Below, piece after piece: positions 1 through 8,845 of a DNA stretch of 64,000 nt. The stretch spans positions 62,001-126,000 of the forward strand of contig NZ_JAESVN010000005.1 in the NCBI RefSeq assembly GCF_016765775.1. Reading direction: 5' to 3'. The notes beneath the pieces are model-generated. The model did not search any database. It had not been told where the DNA came from and saw nothing but the letters and a program-made list of their open reading frames with translations. This stretch comes from Szabonella alba (GTDB taxonomy: Bacteria > Pseudomonadota > Alphaproteobacteria > Rhodobacterales > Rhodobacteraceae). Each line of letters begins with the position of its first letter. Position 1 is the stretch's first letter. A program made the position numbers and the translations under genes.

Positions 1-23
1 GATTGCTGCCCTGACACATGGCC

Positions 24-51
24 GCTGGCGGACCCGATAGGCCCCGCCAGC
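24..51. terminator. possible stem-loop at left edge
   Basis: An 8-bp perfect inverted repeat (GCTGGCGG / CCGCCAGC) with a 12-base loop lies just beyond the 3' end of the PLP-lyase gene. There is no T-run on either side, so it is at best a weak terminator. Nothing else is visible in the first 63 bases. Confidence 0.25.
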
Positions 52-63
52 AGAAATCAGATG

Positions 64-1236
64 TCATTGCAGGTCGGCAAAGGCCGCCTGCAGTCGCGCC
101 ACTGCCGCCTCGACCCGTGCGCGCGGCGTTGCGATGTTAAAGCGCAGGAAGGTTTCCCCGCCCGCGCCAAAGGTTTCGCCATGGTTCGCGGCGATTTTGG
201 CGGTGCCCTGCACGCGGGCCTTGAATTCATCCGGGGCCATGCCGGTGCCCTCAAAATCCACCCAGGACAGATAGGTGGATTCCAGCGGCATCGAGGCCAG
301 ACCGGGGATTGCATTCACGCCGGCATCGAAAATCCGGCGGTTTCCGTCCAGATAGTTGTTCAGCGCATCGACCCATGCCGCCCCGTCGGGGGAATAGGCC
401 GCCTCGGCCATGAACAGGCCAAAGGAATTGGCCGAAATGCCCAAGGCCCCCATCCGGGCGGCAAAGCGCGACCGCAGGCCGGGATCGGGAATGATGACAT
501 TGCCGGTATGGCCGCCCGCGATGTTGAAGGTCTTGGTCGTCGCAGTCAGCATCACCAGACGGTCCAGCATATCGGGTGCCGCCAGCGGCATCGGGATATG
601 GCGATGGGCGGGATAGACCAGATCGTGATGGATCTCATCCGAGACAAGGATCAGCCCATGCCGCTTGCAGAAATCGGCAACCCCGCGCAACTCTGCCTGC
701 GTCCAGACCCGCCCCCCGGGATTGTGCGGGGAACAGAGGATCAGCATCTTCTCCCGCCCGGTCATCTGCGCGTCCCAAGCGTTGAAATCCATCTGATACC
801 GGCCATCGCGCCGGGCAAGATGACATTCGACCACCTCACGCCCTGCCATGCGGATGACGCGGGCAAAGGCGTGATAGACCGGCGTCATCAGCACGACCCC
901 ATCACCGGGCGCGGTGAAGCTATCGACACAAAGCGCTGTGCCATTCACCAGCCCATGGGTCGTGAAAATCTCATCGCGTTCGACCGACCAGCCATGGCGC
1001 GTCTGCATCCACCAGCGGATCGCGTCACGATAGGGGGTATCATCGCCGTAATAGCCATAGATGCCATGATCCAGCATCCGTTGCAGCCCGGCCTGCACAC
1101 AGGCGGGCGGGCGGAAATCCATATCCGCAACCCACATCGCCAGCCCGTCCTGCGGTGAGACGCCATAAAGCGTTTCCATCATGTCCCATTTCACGGAATG
1201 AGAACCGCAGCGGTCGATTTCTTCGTCAAAACTCAT
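64..1236 (-). CDS. MalY/PatB-family PLP-dependent aminotransferase / C-S lyase
   Basis: This is a cytosolic fold-type I PLP enzyme of 390 aa, the normal length for the MalY/PatB group (cystathionine beta-lyase-like, cleaving C-S bonds of cysteine conjugates). Visible motifs are the N-terminal VKWD and MWVADMDF, SPHNPGG at 169-175, SDEIHHD at 199-205 (the PLP-pyridine Asp) and TATTKTFN with the Schiff-base Lys at about 235. It is the last gene of a minus-strand series aroC, AEC carrier, TPP enzyme, this gene, with 74 bases separating it from the TPP gene. The family call is firm. The substrate (cystathionine, a cysteine S-conjugate, or a transamination) cannot be read from sequence. Confidence 0.9.
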   Translation of the reverse strand: MSFDEEIDRCGSHSVKWDMMETLYGVSPQDGLAMWVADMDFRPPACVQAGLQRMLDHGIYGYYGDDTPYRDAIRWWMQTRHGWSVERDEIFTTHGLVNGTALCVDSFTAPGDGVVLMTPVYHAFARVIRMAGREVVECHLARRDGRYQMDFNAWDAQMTGREKMLILCSPHNPGGRVWTQAELRGVADFCKRHGLILVSDEIHHDLVYPAHRHIPMPLAAPDMLDRLVMLTATTKTFNIAGGHTGNVIIPDPGLRSRFAARMGALGISANSFGLFMAEAAYSPDGAAWVDALNNYLDGNRRIFDAGVNAIPGLASMPLESTYLSWVDFEGTGMAPDEFKARVQGTAKIAANHGETFGAGGETFLRFNIATPRARVEAAVARLQAAFADLQ

Positions 1237-1310
1237 CTTGAACCCTGTTGTTTTTTGGTAAAGCTGCCGCGCCTTCGGGGCGAAGTCCAGCCCCGTCGAT
1301 GGATAAGCTG

Positions 1311-2963
1311 TCAGCCTTTCTGCGCGGCGGCGCGCAACGCACTCAGCGTTTGCCCGGTGGTCAGCATTTCGGGATCCAGCCGCAATTCAATGACCGCGAC
1401 CTTGCCCGAGGCCCTTGCACGCCCGAAGGCGTCAGGGAATTGCGCCTGATCGGTAACCGTTTCGCCATGGCCGCCATAGGCGCGGGCCAGCGCCGCGAAA
1501 TCGGGATTGGCAAGATCCGTGCCGGACACGCGGCCCGGATAATGGCGTTCCTGATGCATCCGGATCGTGCCGTAACGTCCGTTATTGGCGACGATCACGA
1601 TGGGGCTGGCCCCGTGCTGCACCGCGGTCGACATCTCGTTCAGCGTCATCTGGAAACAGCCATCGCCCGCCATGCAGACCACTATGCGGCCCGGATGTTC
1701 CAGACTGGCCGCCACCGCCGCCGGAAAGCCATAGCCCATGGAACCCGAGGTCGGGGCAAGCTGCGTGCCCGCGCGGCGGAAGCTGTAATAGCGATGCAGG
1801 AAGGCCGCGTAATTGCCCGCGCCATTGGTGAGAATCGCCTCTGGTGGCAAATGGGCGGCAAGCCATGTCACGACATCTTCCATCCGCACCGCGCCGGGGG
1901 TGGGCAGGGGGCGCTGCCAGGCCTCATACTCTTGCCGCGCGGCGGCCCGCCAGTCGGCCCAGTTGCCGGGTTGCGCCGGAACCCCGGCCAAGGCCGCCAG
2001 CATCTGCGGGGCAGGGGTCATGATGCCGGGATCGGGGCGGAAGACGCGGCCCAGTTCATCCGGGTCGGCATGGATATGCACGATGCGGGGACCGGGGCGG
2101 GTGGGGTCCAGCCGCTCATAACCATCGGTCGCAATATCGCCCAGACGGGAGCCCAGAACCAGCAGCAGATCCGCCGCCGCCAGCCGCGCGCCCAGTTTCG
2201 GGTTCATCCCCACGCCCAGATCCCCGGCATAGCAGGGATGGGCATTGTCCATCCGGTCCTGACGGCGGAAACTGACTGCGACCGGCAGATCCCAGGCGGT
2301 GGCAAAAGCGGCCAGATCATCGGCGGCGGTCTGGGTCCAGCCCGGCCCGCCCGCGACAACCAGCGGGCGTTTGGCACCGGCCAGCGCATCGCAGACCGCC
2401 TGCACCTGTGCGGCACTCACTGCGCCGGGTTGCGGCGCGGGGGCGGGAAGGTCCGCAACCTCGGCCCGGCTCGACAGCATATCCTCGGGCAGGGCCAGAA
2501 CCACCGGCCCCGGACGCCCCGAACGCGCGACATGGAAGGCCCGGGAAATATATTCCGGCAGGCGCTCGATCTGGTCCACCTCGGCGGCCCATTTCGCCAG
2601 CGGGGCGAAAAAGGCGCGGTAATCCACCTCCTGAAACGCCTCACGGTCGCGGTGATGGCGCGCGATCTGGCCGACGAACACCACCATCGGCGTGCTGTCC
2701 TGCCTTGCCACATGGATGCCCGCGCTGGCATTGGTGGCCCCCGGCCCGCGCGTGACAAACAGAACACCCGGTTCCCCGGTCAGCTTGGCATGGGCCTCGG
2801 CCATCATCGCCGCCCCGCCTTCCTGACGGCAGACGATATTGGCGATGCCGCTGTCGCGCAGCCCGTCCAGCGCGGCAAGGAAACTTTCCCCCGGCACCGA
2901 AAAGACCCGCCGCACGCCCTGTGCAACCAGTTGATCCGCCAGTATCTGCCCGCCATGCCGCAT
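1311..2963 (-). CDS. thiamine diphosphate-dependent acetolactate-synthase-like enzyme
   Basis: The 550-aa protein has the three-domain layout of the acetolactate synthase / benzoylformate decarboxylase superfamily. It has an N-terminal Pyr domain with the catalytic Glu in RQEGGAA (E48), a central TPP-enzyme M domain, and a C-terminal PP domain with the ThDP/Mg motif GDG at 433-435 ending in NN at 460-461. No small regulatory ilvN-type subunit is adjacent, so it is probably not the biosynthetic acetolactate synthase but a catabolic or 2-oxoacid decarboxylase/carboligase relative. It sits between an AEC carrier and a PLP lyase on the same strand, which would fit use of an amino-acid-derived 2-oxoacid (inference). 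Confidence 0.87.
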   Translation of the reverse strand: MRHGGQILADQLVAQGVRRVFSVPGESFLAALDGLRDSGIANIVCRQEGGAAMMAEAHAKLTGEPGVLFVTRGPGATNASAGIHVARQDSTPMVVFVGQIARHHRDREAFQEVDYRAFFAPLAKWAAEVDQIERLPEYISRAFHVARSGRPGPVVLALPEDMLSSRAEVADLPAPAPQPGAVSAAQVQAVCDALAGAKRPLVVAGGPGWTQTAADDLAAFATAWDLPVAVSFRRQDRMDNAHPCYAGDLGVGMNPKLGARLAAADLLLVLGSRLGDIATDGYERLDPTRPGPRIVHIHADPDELGRVFRPDPGIMTPAPQMLAALAGVPAQPGNWADWRAAARQEYEAWQRPLPTPGAVRMEDVVTWLAAHLPPEAILTNGAGNYAAFLHRYYSFRRAGTQLAPTSGSMGYGFPAAVAASLEHPGRIVVCMAGDGCFQMTLNEMSTAVQHGASPIVIVANNGRYGTIRMHQERHYPGRVSGTDLANPDFAALARAYGGHGETVTDQAQFPDAFGRARASGKVAVIELRLDPEMLTTGQTLSALRAAAQKG

Positions 2964-3037
2964 CGGTCTCTCCCATCATCTGCGGGCCGAGACTGCGCCA
3001 GCGCCGCGCGGGGCGCAAGGGCGCGGCAGGGCCCGCA

Positions 3038-3982
3038 TCACAGAAGCAGCGCCAGAACGCCGCTTAACGTCAGGAATGAGGCCGCTGTCGCCAGCAAAAG
3101 CGCGAGTGAGGCAAGACGCTCAAGCCCCTGTTCCTGCGCAAAGATCGGATAGACGCCGATCATCGGCACGGCGGTCGTGACCAGAAGGCTGATGCGCAGC
3201 GCAGGGTCCAACCCGGTCAGGCCAAGGGCTGCGACCAGTCCCAGCCCCGCCAGCGCCATGGCCGGATGCAGGATCAGCTTGGCCGTCGCGATCTGGCTGG
3301 CCCGGGCCAGATCGCCCCGGGGCGTGACCCCGGCCAGCGATCCGCCGATCACGAACAGCGCCAGCGGCACCGAGGCGGTCGACAACATCCCCGTCACCCG
3401 GTCCAGAACCTCGGGCACCGGCAGGGCCAGCGACGCCCAGACCAGACCTGCCGCCATGGCGATTGTCAGCGGTCGGCGCAGCAGATCGCGCGCGATATGC
3501 AGCACAAGGGCCGCCTTGCCGCCCGGGCGTTCAGATCCGGCCGCAATCAGGATCAGACACAGCGGGATCATCACCAGATTTTCCACCATCACCCCCATGG
3601 CCAGCACGGCGGGGGCGGTCTCGGGCACGGCAAGGGCAAGGATCGGAAAGGCGAAATAGCCCGAATTGGCACAGGAGGTGCCCATGACGCAGATCCCGGC
3701 CTCGGGAAGCGGCAGGCCCTGCACCCGGCGGAACCAGACCAGCGCCACCAGCAGCGTGGCGACCGAGGCGCCGGCATAAAGCGCCAGATAAAGCGGGTTC
3801 ACGATTTCGGCCGGGTTGCGGCTGGCCAGCGCGTTGAACAAGAGCGCGGGCAGGGCGATATTGATGACGAAGCGCCCGATGATGCGCATGTCCGCGCCCG
3901 AGAACAGACCCGAGCGCACCGTGCCCCAGCCAAGCGCCACGATGGCAAAGATCGGCAGGGTGATGGCGGCGATGGTTCCCAT
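3038..3982 (-). CDS. AEC (auxin efflux carrier) family transporter
   Basis: A 314-aa integral membrane protein with about ten hydrophobic segments in two halves, separated by a more polar stretch near residues 150-170. The N-terminal run (ITLPIFAIVALGW), FVINIALPALLF and the conserved CANSGYFAFPI segment are typical of the AEC/PIN-like carriers (MdcF, YfdV), which move malonate, malate or other organic acids. It starts 12 bases after the aroC stop and 74 bases precede the TPP-enzyme gene, so it is probably cotranscribed with both. It is a plausible organic or 2-oxo acid permease for the adjacent ThDP and PLP enzymes. The substrate is not determinable. Confidence 0.87.
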   Translation of the reverse strand: MGTIAAITLPIFAIVALGWGTVRSGLFSGADMRIIGRFVINIALPALLFNALASRNPAEIVNPLYLALYAGASVATLLVALVWFRRVQGLPLPEAGICVMGTSCANSGYFAFPILALAVPETAPAVLAMGVMVENLVMIPLCLILIAAGSERPGGKAALVLHIARDLLRRPLTIAMAAGLVWASLALPVPEVLDRVTGMLSTASVPLALFVIGGSLAGVTPRGDLARASQIATAKLILHPAMALAGLGLVAALGLTGLDPALRISLLVTTAVPMIGVYPIFAQEQGLERLASLALLLATAASFLTLSGVLALLL

Positions 3983-3994
3983 TCCCGCGCGGCC

Positions 3995-5095
3995 TCAGCC
4001 GATCCGCCCGCGCAGCCCCCCGGTCTGGCCCCGGTCCAGCAGGATATGGTCAAGGATTACACAGGCCATCATCGCCTCCCCCACCGGAACGGCGCGGATG
4101 CCGACGCAGGGGTCGTGGCGGCCCTTGGTGACCAGTTCGGTCTCCTCCCCCGAAACGGTGACGGTCTGGCGCGGGGTCAGGATCGACGAGGTCGGCTTGA
4201 CCGCAAAGCGCGCGACCACATCCTGCCCGGTCGAAATGCCGCCCAGAATGCCGCCTGCATGGTTCGACAGATAGACAGGTCCATCCGGCCCCATGCGGAT
4301 CTCATCGGCATTGTCCACGCCGGTCAGGGCCGCGGCGGCAATGCCCTCACCGATCTCGACTGCCTTGACCGCATTGATCGACATCAGCGCTGCCGCAAGG
4401 TCGCTGTCCAGCTTGCCATAGACCGGCGCGCCGATTCCGGCAGGCACGCCCGAGGCGGTGACTTCGATCACGGCACCGACCGAATTATGTGATTTACGCA
4501 AATCGTCCAGATAGGTGGCCCAGTCTTTGGCAGCTTCAGCATCGGGCACCCAGAAGGGGTTCTGTTCGATTTCTTCAAGATCGAACCGCGCCCGGTCAAT
4601 GCCGCGCGCCCCCATCTGCACCATATAGCCGGTGATGCGCAGCCCGGGCACCAACTGCGCCAGAACTGCCCGCGCGACGCCGCCCGCCGCAACCCGCGCC
4701 GCCGTTTCCCGCGCCGAGGACCGCCCGCCGCCGCGCGGATCGCGCAGCCCGTATTTCTGGTGATAGGTGATATCGGCATGGCCGGGGCGGAAGCTTTGCG
4801 CGATCTCGCTGTAATCCTTGGACCGCTGGTCGGTATTCTCGATCATCAACTGGATCGGCGTGCCGGTGGTCCGCCCCTCATAGGTGCCCGACAGGATGCG
4901 CACCTCATCAGCTTCGCGCCGCTGGGTGGTGTATTTGTTCTGCCCGGGTTTGCGCCGGTCCAGCCAGGGCTGGATATCGGCCTCGGTCAACGCCACGCCG
5001 GGCGGGCAGCCATCGACCGTCGCGCCAAGGGCTGGTCCATGGCTTTCGCCCCATGTGGTGACGCGGAAAAGATGGCCGAAACTGTTGAAGCTCAT
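3995..5095 (-). CDS. aroC: chorismate synthase
   Basis: Chorismate synthase (EC 4.2.3.5) converts 5-enolpyruvylshikimate-3-phosphate to chorismate with reduced FMN, the last common step to aromatic amino acids. The start is set at [20 protein letters not shown], which matches the family N-terminus; the frame stays open 33 codons upstream but that stretch is not family-like. Signature stretches seen are [27 protein letters not shown], the [11 protein letters not shown] loop and [10 protein letters not shown]. The 366-aa length is normal. It heads the minus-strand run with the AEC carrier, ThDP enzyme and PLP lyase and is divergent from tspO. Confidence 0.97.
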   Translation of the reverse strand: MSFNSFGHLFRVTTWGESHGPALGATVDGCPPGVALTEADIQPWLDRRKPGQNKYTTQRREADEVRILSGTYEGRTTGTPIQLMIENTDQRSKDYSEIAQSFRPGHADITYHQKYGLRDPRGGGRSSARETAARVAAGGVARAVLAQLVPGLRITGYMVQMGARGIDRARFDLEEIEQNPFWVPDAEAAKDWATYLDDLRKSHNSVGAVIEVTASGVPAGIGAPVYGKLDSDLAAALMSINAVKAVEIGEGIAAAALTGVDNADEIRMGPDGPVYLSNHAGGILGGISTGQDVVARFAVKPTSSILTPRQTVTVSGEETELVTKGRHDPCVGIRAVPVGEAMMACVILDHILLDRGQTGGLRGRIG

Positions 5096-5265
5096 GGCGG
5101 TGCGGTTCCCGGTGCTGGCTTTTTCGATCCGCCCCGGCATAGGCCATTCGCGGGTCCGGGGCAATCGGCCTTGCCTTTTTGCGCCCCGTCCCATCTTGCA
5201 GGAACGGAAGGGCGGTTTGCGCGTTTTCCAGTCCCGCAGAGCGGGCAGGCAAGGAAGGGACAGCC
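5096..5265. promoter_or_regulatory. divergent aroC / tspO intergenic region
   Basis: This 170-bp divergent spacer must hold the promoters for aroC (leftward) and tspO (rightward). A Shine-Dalgarno run (AAGGAAGGGA) lies just before the tspO ATG and decides its start. No convincing -35/-10 pair or palindromic operator was picked out by eye. Confidence 0.4.
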
Positions 5266-5709
5266 ATGAAAGACCGGATCATCCAGATCGCGGGCGCCGT
5301 CGTGATTGTGGCGCTTGGGGCGCTGATCGGCACCAGTTTCACGCCGGGCGCGTGGTATGAGGGGCTGACCAAACCGTTCTTCACGCCTGCTCGTTGGGTC
5401 TTCGGCCCGGTCTGGTCGGTGCTTTATGCGATCATAGGCTGGGTCGGTGCGCGGAAATTCCTTTATGGCGGCGCGCGCGGGCTTTGGGCCGCGCAGATGG
5501 TGGTCAATTTTCTGTGGACCCCGGTTTTCTTTGGCATGCAGATGCCGCTCGCTGCCTTGGCGGTGATTGCCGTACTCTGGTCGCTGATCCTTGCCTTCAT
5601 CCTGCGCGAATGGCGCGCCGATCGGATCTCGGCGCTGCTGTTTCTGCCCTATCTGGCTTGGGTCAGCCTTGCCACGGCGCTGAATGCCGCGATTGTGCTG
5701 CTGAACTGA
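5266..5709 (+). CDS. tspO: TspO/MBR-family tryptophan-rich sensory protein
   Basis: A 147-aa five-helix membrane protein of the TspO / peripheral benzodiazepine receptor family. It carries the diagnostic W/F-rich segments [25 protein letters not shown] and [14 protein letters not shown]. In Rhodobacter, TspO binds tetrapyrroles and modulates photosynthesis gene expression and porphyrin efflux in response to oxygen; that role is family knowledge, not shown here. The start at MKDRII follows a purine-rich ribosome-binding site; the open frame extends 29 codons upstream without family similarity. It converges on recQ. Confidence 0.93.
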   Translation: MKDRIIQIAGAVVIVALGALIGTSFTPGAWYEGLTKPFFTPARWVFGPVWSVLYAIIGWVGARKFLYGGARGLWAAQMVVNFLWTPVFFGMQMPLAALAVIAVLWSLILAFILREWRADRISALLFLPYLAWVSLATALNAAIVLLN

Positions 5710-5732
5710 CGGGCGGCCTTGGCAGGAAGATC

Positions 5733-7781
5733 TCAGCCTTCGCTGCTGCGGATCGCGTCCAGAAAGGCGATTCCGAAACGCTCGGTGCGCTGCGTGCCCA
5801 TGCCGGGAAGGCGTTCAAGCTCGGGCAGGGTGGCGGGCCGGGCCTCGGCGATCTGCCGAAGCGTCGCATGGGTGCAGGACAAGGGCTTGTCGATCCCCAG
5901 CGGCCCCCGCGCCAGCCGTTGCTGTGCGGCCTCCAGCCGGTCATAGACCGCGCCCGCATCGCGACCCGCCAGCCGCATGCGTTGCGGATGCAGGCCGTCG
6001 GCAGTGCCGTTGATAACCTCCAGGAAGGCGCGGCCATAGCTGTCCAGCTTTTTCGCGCCGACGCCATTGATGCGCGCCATGCCATCCAGATCGCGCGGCC
6101 GGGTCTCGGCCATCTCGATCAGGGTGCGGTCGGGAAAGATCACGTAGGCCGGAACACCCGCGCCTTCAGCCAGTGCGCGGCGCTTGGCCTTCAGCGCCGA
6201 CATCAGCGGCGCATCTTCGTCCGAGACCAGCGCCTTGACGGCCACCCGGGGACGCGCGGTCTCGACGGTGTCGCGGCGCAGGGTGACGGGTTCTTCCCCG
6301 CGCAGGATCGGGCGGGCGGCCTCGGTCATGCGCAGGGCACCATGGCGTTCGGCATCGGGGCGGACCAGATCCAGCCCCATCATCTGCCGGAACACCGCGC
6401 CCCATGCGGGTTTCGTCAGTTCACGCCCGACGGCGAAGGTGGGCAACTGGTCATGGCCGCGCTGGCGCACCTTTTCGGTCGCATTGCCGGTCAGGATATC
6501 GATCAGATGGCCCGCTCCGAAACTTTCGCCTGTGCGCAGGATCGCCGACAACGCCTTGCGCACAGCATCGGTCGCATCGAATACCAGCGCCGGACGGTCG
6601 CACAGATCGCAATTGCCGCAGGCTTCGGCGCTTTCCCCGAAATATCCCAGCAGCACCTGACGGCGGCATTTCACCGCCTCGGCAAGCCCCAGCAGCGCAT
6701 TCAGCCGCCCGTGATCGGCCTCTTTGCGTTCGGGCGGGGCCTGCCCCTCGTCGATCTGGGACCGGCGCAGGCGAATATCGTCGGGACCATACAGCGTCAG
6801 AGTTTCCGCCGCCGCCCCGTCGCGGCCCGCACGCCCGATTTCCTGATAATAGCCTTCGATGGATTTCGGCAGATCCGCATGGGCGACCCAGCGGATATCG
6901 GGCTTGTCGATCCCCATGCCAAAGGCGACCGTCGCCACCACGATCAGCCCGTCCTCTCGCTGAAAGCGGATTTCGGTGGCGCGGCGGTCCTCGGCATCCA
7001 TGCCGCCATGATAGGCGGTCGCGGGATGGCCCGCCTCACGCAGAGCCTGCGACAGGGTTTCGGTCTTGGCGCGAGTGCCGCAATAGACGATGCCGGACTG
7101 GCCCTTGCGCGCTGCCGCGAAGTCAAGGATCTGGCGGCGCGGGCTGTCCTTCACGGCAAAGGCAAGGTGGATATTGGGTCGGTCAAAGCCGCGCAGGAAG
7201 GTCGCGGGGGCCACCCCGTCGAACAGCCGCATGACGATCTCGGCGCGGGTTTCTTCATCTGCGGTGGCGGTAAAGGCGGCCAGCGGCACATCCAGCGCGC
7301 GGCGCAACTCACCGATGCGCAGGTAATCGGGGCGGAAATCATGGCCCCATTGGCTGACGCAATGCGCCTCATCCACGGCGATTGCCTGCACGCCCACGCG
7401 CCGCAGCATCTGCACCGCCGAGGCCGAGGCCAGACGTTCCGGTGCCATATACAGCAGTTTCAGCCGCCCCTCATCAAGGGCTGCAAAGACCTCTTCGGTT
7501 TCGGCATCGGTATTGCCCGAGGTCAGCGCCCCCGCCTCTACCCCCGCCTCGCGCAGGGCGCGGACCTGATCACGCATCAGCGCGATCAGCGGTGAGATGA
7601 CGACCGTGACACCGTCACGGCACAGCGCGGGCAACTGGAAGCACAGCGATTTGCCGCCCCCCGTGGGCATGATCGCCAGCGTGTTCTGCCCGGCAAGCAC
7701 GGCATCGACGATCTCTTCCTGCCCGGGACGGAAGGCGGAGAAACCGAAGACGCTGGATAGATGGTCGGTGGGGGTGGGCAT
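5733..7781 (-). CDS. recQ: ATP-dependent DNA helicase RecQ
   Basis: RecQ is a 3'-5' superfamily 2 helicase acting in recombination and replication-fork repair. This 682-aa copy has the Walker A PTGGGKS at 39-45, the DEAH box at 137-140 followed by the RecQ aromatic-rich loop (CVSQWGHDFRPDY), the helicase C domain, and the RQC zinc site with a cysteine plus CGNCDLC at roughly 372-394. Downstream are two HRDC-like modules, about 522-590 and 610-680, whereas the Escherichia coli enzyme has one. The ATG is separated by only 4 bases from the following yggT stop, suggesting a yggT-recQ transcription unit on the minus strand. Confidence 0.95.
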   Translation of the reverse strand: MPTPTDHLSSVFGFSAFRPGQEEIVDAVLAGQNTLAIMPTGGGKSLCFQLPALCRDGVTVVISPLIALMRDQVRALREAGVEAGALTSGNTDAETEEVFAALDEGRLKLLYMAPERLASASAVQMLRRVGVQAIAVDEAHCVSQWGHDFRPDYLRIGELRRALDVPLAAFTATADEETRAEIVMRLFDGVAPATFLRGFDRPNIHLAFAVKDSPRRQILDFAAARKGQSGIVYCGTRAKTETLSQALREAGHPATAYHGGMDAEDRRATEIRFQREDGLIVVATVAFGMGIDKPDIRWVAHADLPKSIEGYYQEIGRAGRDGAAAETLTLYGPDDIRLRRSQIDEGQAPPERKEADHGRLNALLGLAEAVKCRRQVLLGYFGESAEACGNCDLCDRPALVFDATDAVRKALSAILRTGESFGAGHLIDILTGNATEKVRQRGHDQLPTFAVGRELTKPAWGAVFRQMMGLDLVRPDAERHGALRMTEAARPILRGEEPVTLRRDTVETARPRVAVKALVSDEDAPLMSALKAKRRALAEGAGVPAYVIFPDRTLIEMAETRPRDLDGMARINGVGAKKLDSYGRAFLEVINGTADGLHPQRMRLAGRDAGAVYDRLEAAQQRLARGPLGIDKPLSCTHATLRQIAEARPATLPELERLPGMGTQRTERFGIAFLDAIRSSEG

Positions 7782-7785
7782 CGGG

Positions 7786-8073
7786 TCAGTAAAAGGCCGC
7801 CGCGTTGTTGATCAGCACGATCCGCAGCGCATAGACGCCCAGAAGCACGATCAGCGGTGCCAGATCAAGGCCGCCCATCTGCGGCAGCACTGACCGAACC
7901 CGGCCATAGACCGGTTCCAGCAGGCGGTTCAACCCGAACCAGATCTGTGCGACAATCGGCTGGCGCAGGTTCAGCACCTGAAAATTGATCAGCCAGGACA
8001 TGATGATATGCGCGATGATGATGAACTGCGCCACATCAAGGATCAGCAGCAATATCTGCAACAAAGAGGTCAT
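7786..8073 (-). CDS. YggT-family membrane protein
   Basis: A 95-aa protein with two hydrophobic blocks (LLQILLLILDVAQFIIIAHI near the start and a C-terminal APLIVLLGVYALRI) flanking the conserved YggT stretch with NFQVLN and LLEPVYGRVR. YggT proteins are inner-membrane proteins often found near yggS and cell-division genes; their role is unresolved, with osmotic tolerance and FtsZ-related functions proposed in some lineages. The start MTSLLQ is preferred because upstream codons lack family character. It lies immediately upstream of recQ on the same strand and is divergent from a thioesterase. Confidence 0.88.
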   Translation of the reverse strand: MTSLLQILLLILDVAQFIIIAHIIMSWLINFQVLNLRQPIVAQIWFGLNRLLEPVYGRVRSVLPQMGGLDLAPLIVLLGVYALRIVLINNAAAFY

Positions 8074-8201
8074 GCGCGGCTCCGGTCCACAAGAGGTTGT
8101 GGATTGGTAACGCGCGCCCCCCAAAAGGGCAACAGGTTCCGCAGCGTTTTGCTTGACGCGCCCGCTGCGGCGCGGCATCGCGGGGCAAAAGGAGTGCGCG
8201 C

Positions 8202-8741
8202 ATGTATCCCTATCTTCGCATGGTCAAGGAATTGTGGAAATTTCGCAACGCCCCCGCCTTGCCGATCCTTGGCACCCATGTCAGCCATCACCGCTGCTGG
8301 CCGCAGGATATCGACCCCTGGATGGAGTTGAACAACGGGCGCACTCTGACGATCTATGATCTGGGCCGCCTTCCCTTAGGGGCGCGGGTGGGGTTGCACC
8401 GGGTACTGAAGGCACGCGGCTGGGGCATGGCGGTGGCTGGCAATTCGCTGCGCTATCGCCGCCGTGTGAAGATGTTTGATCGGGTCGAAATGCGGTCGCG
8501 CTGCATCGGCTGGGACAACCGGTTCATCTATATGGAACAAAGCATGTGGAAGGGCGGTGAATGCAGTTCCCACATGCTGCTGCGCTCGGCGATCACCTCG
8601 AAGGCGGGGATCGTGCCACCTGCCGAAATGCTGAGGGCGCTAGGGCAGCCGGAGGAAAGCCCGTCCCTCCCGGACTGGGTTCAGGGCTGGATCGAGGCCG
8701 ATGCGACGCGGGTCTGGCCACCGCTGCGCGGCGAAGACTGA
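8202..8741 (+). CDS. 4HBT-like acyl-CoA thioesterase
   Basis: A 179-aa hot-dog-fold protein. The block DIDPWMELNNGRTLTIYDLGR is the signature of the 4HBT_2 (YbgC/Them6-like) acyl-CoA thioesterases, with the family's N-terminal D...MNNG-type active-site region, and it is followed by the FDRVEMRSRCIGWDNRFIYMEQ beta-strands. An AAGGAG ribosome-binding site 8 bases upstream supports the start. The gene stands alone between yggT (divergent) and a strong hairpin terminator before the convergent Tct operon. The acyl substrate cannot be inferred. Confidence 0.82.
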   Translation: MYPYLRMVKELWKFRNAPALPILGTHVSHHRCWPQDIDPWMELNNGRTLTIYDLGRLPLGARVGLHRVLKARGWGMAVAGNSLRYRRRVKMFDRVEMRSRCIGWDNRFIYMEQSMWKGGECSSHMLLRSAITSKAGIVPPAEMLRALGQPEESPSLPDWVQGWIEADATRVWPPLRGED

Positions 8742-8798
8742 CCGCAGGGTGGGCGCCGCCGCGCCTTGTTCGTCGGGCTTTGCCGGTCTTCAGGGGGC

Positions 8799-8828
8799 GG
8801 ACAGGGGCGTACCCCTGTCCGATTTCTT
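8799..8828 (+). terminator. rho-independent-like terminator after the thioesterase gene
   Basis: A perfect 9-bp inverted repeat (GGACAGGGG / CCCCTGTCC) with a 4-base loop is followed by GATTTCTT. It lies between the convergent thioesterase and tctA genes, and the T-rich side marks it as terminating plus-strand transcription. Confidence 0.7.
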
Positions 8829-8845
8829 AAGGCGCGCGCGAGCTG

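Noticed and set aside
1248-3152. A 634-codon plus-strand frame opposite the ThDP enzyme gene
   Set aside because: It is antisense to a gene with clear ThDP motifs and shows no family similarity.
5394-7595. A 733-codon plus-strand frame opposite recQ
   Set aside because: recQ on the minus strand has every helicase motif; the antisense frame is low-complexity Arg/Gly/His-rich, typical of shadows in GC-rich DNA.
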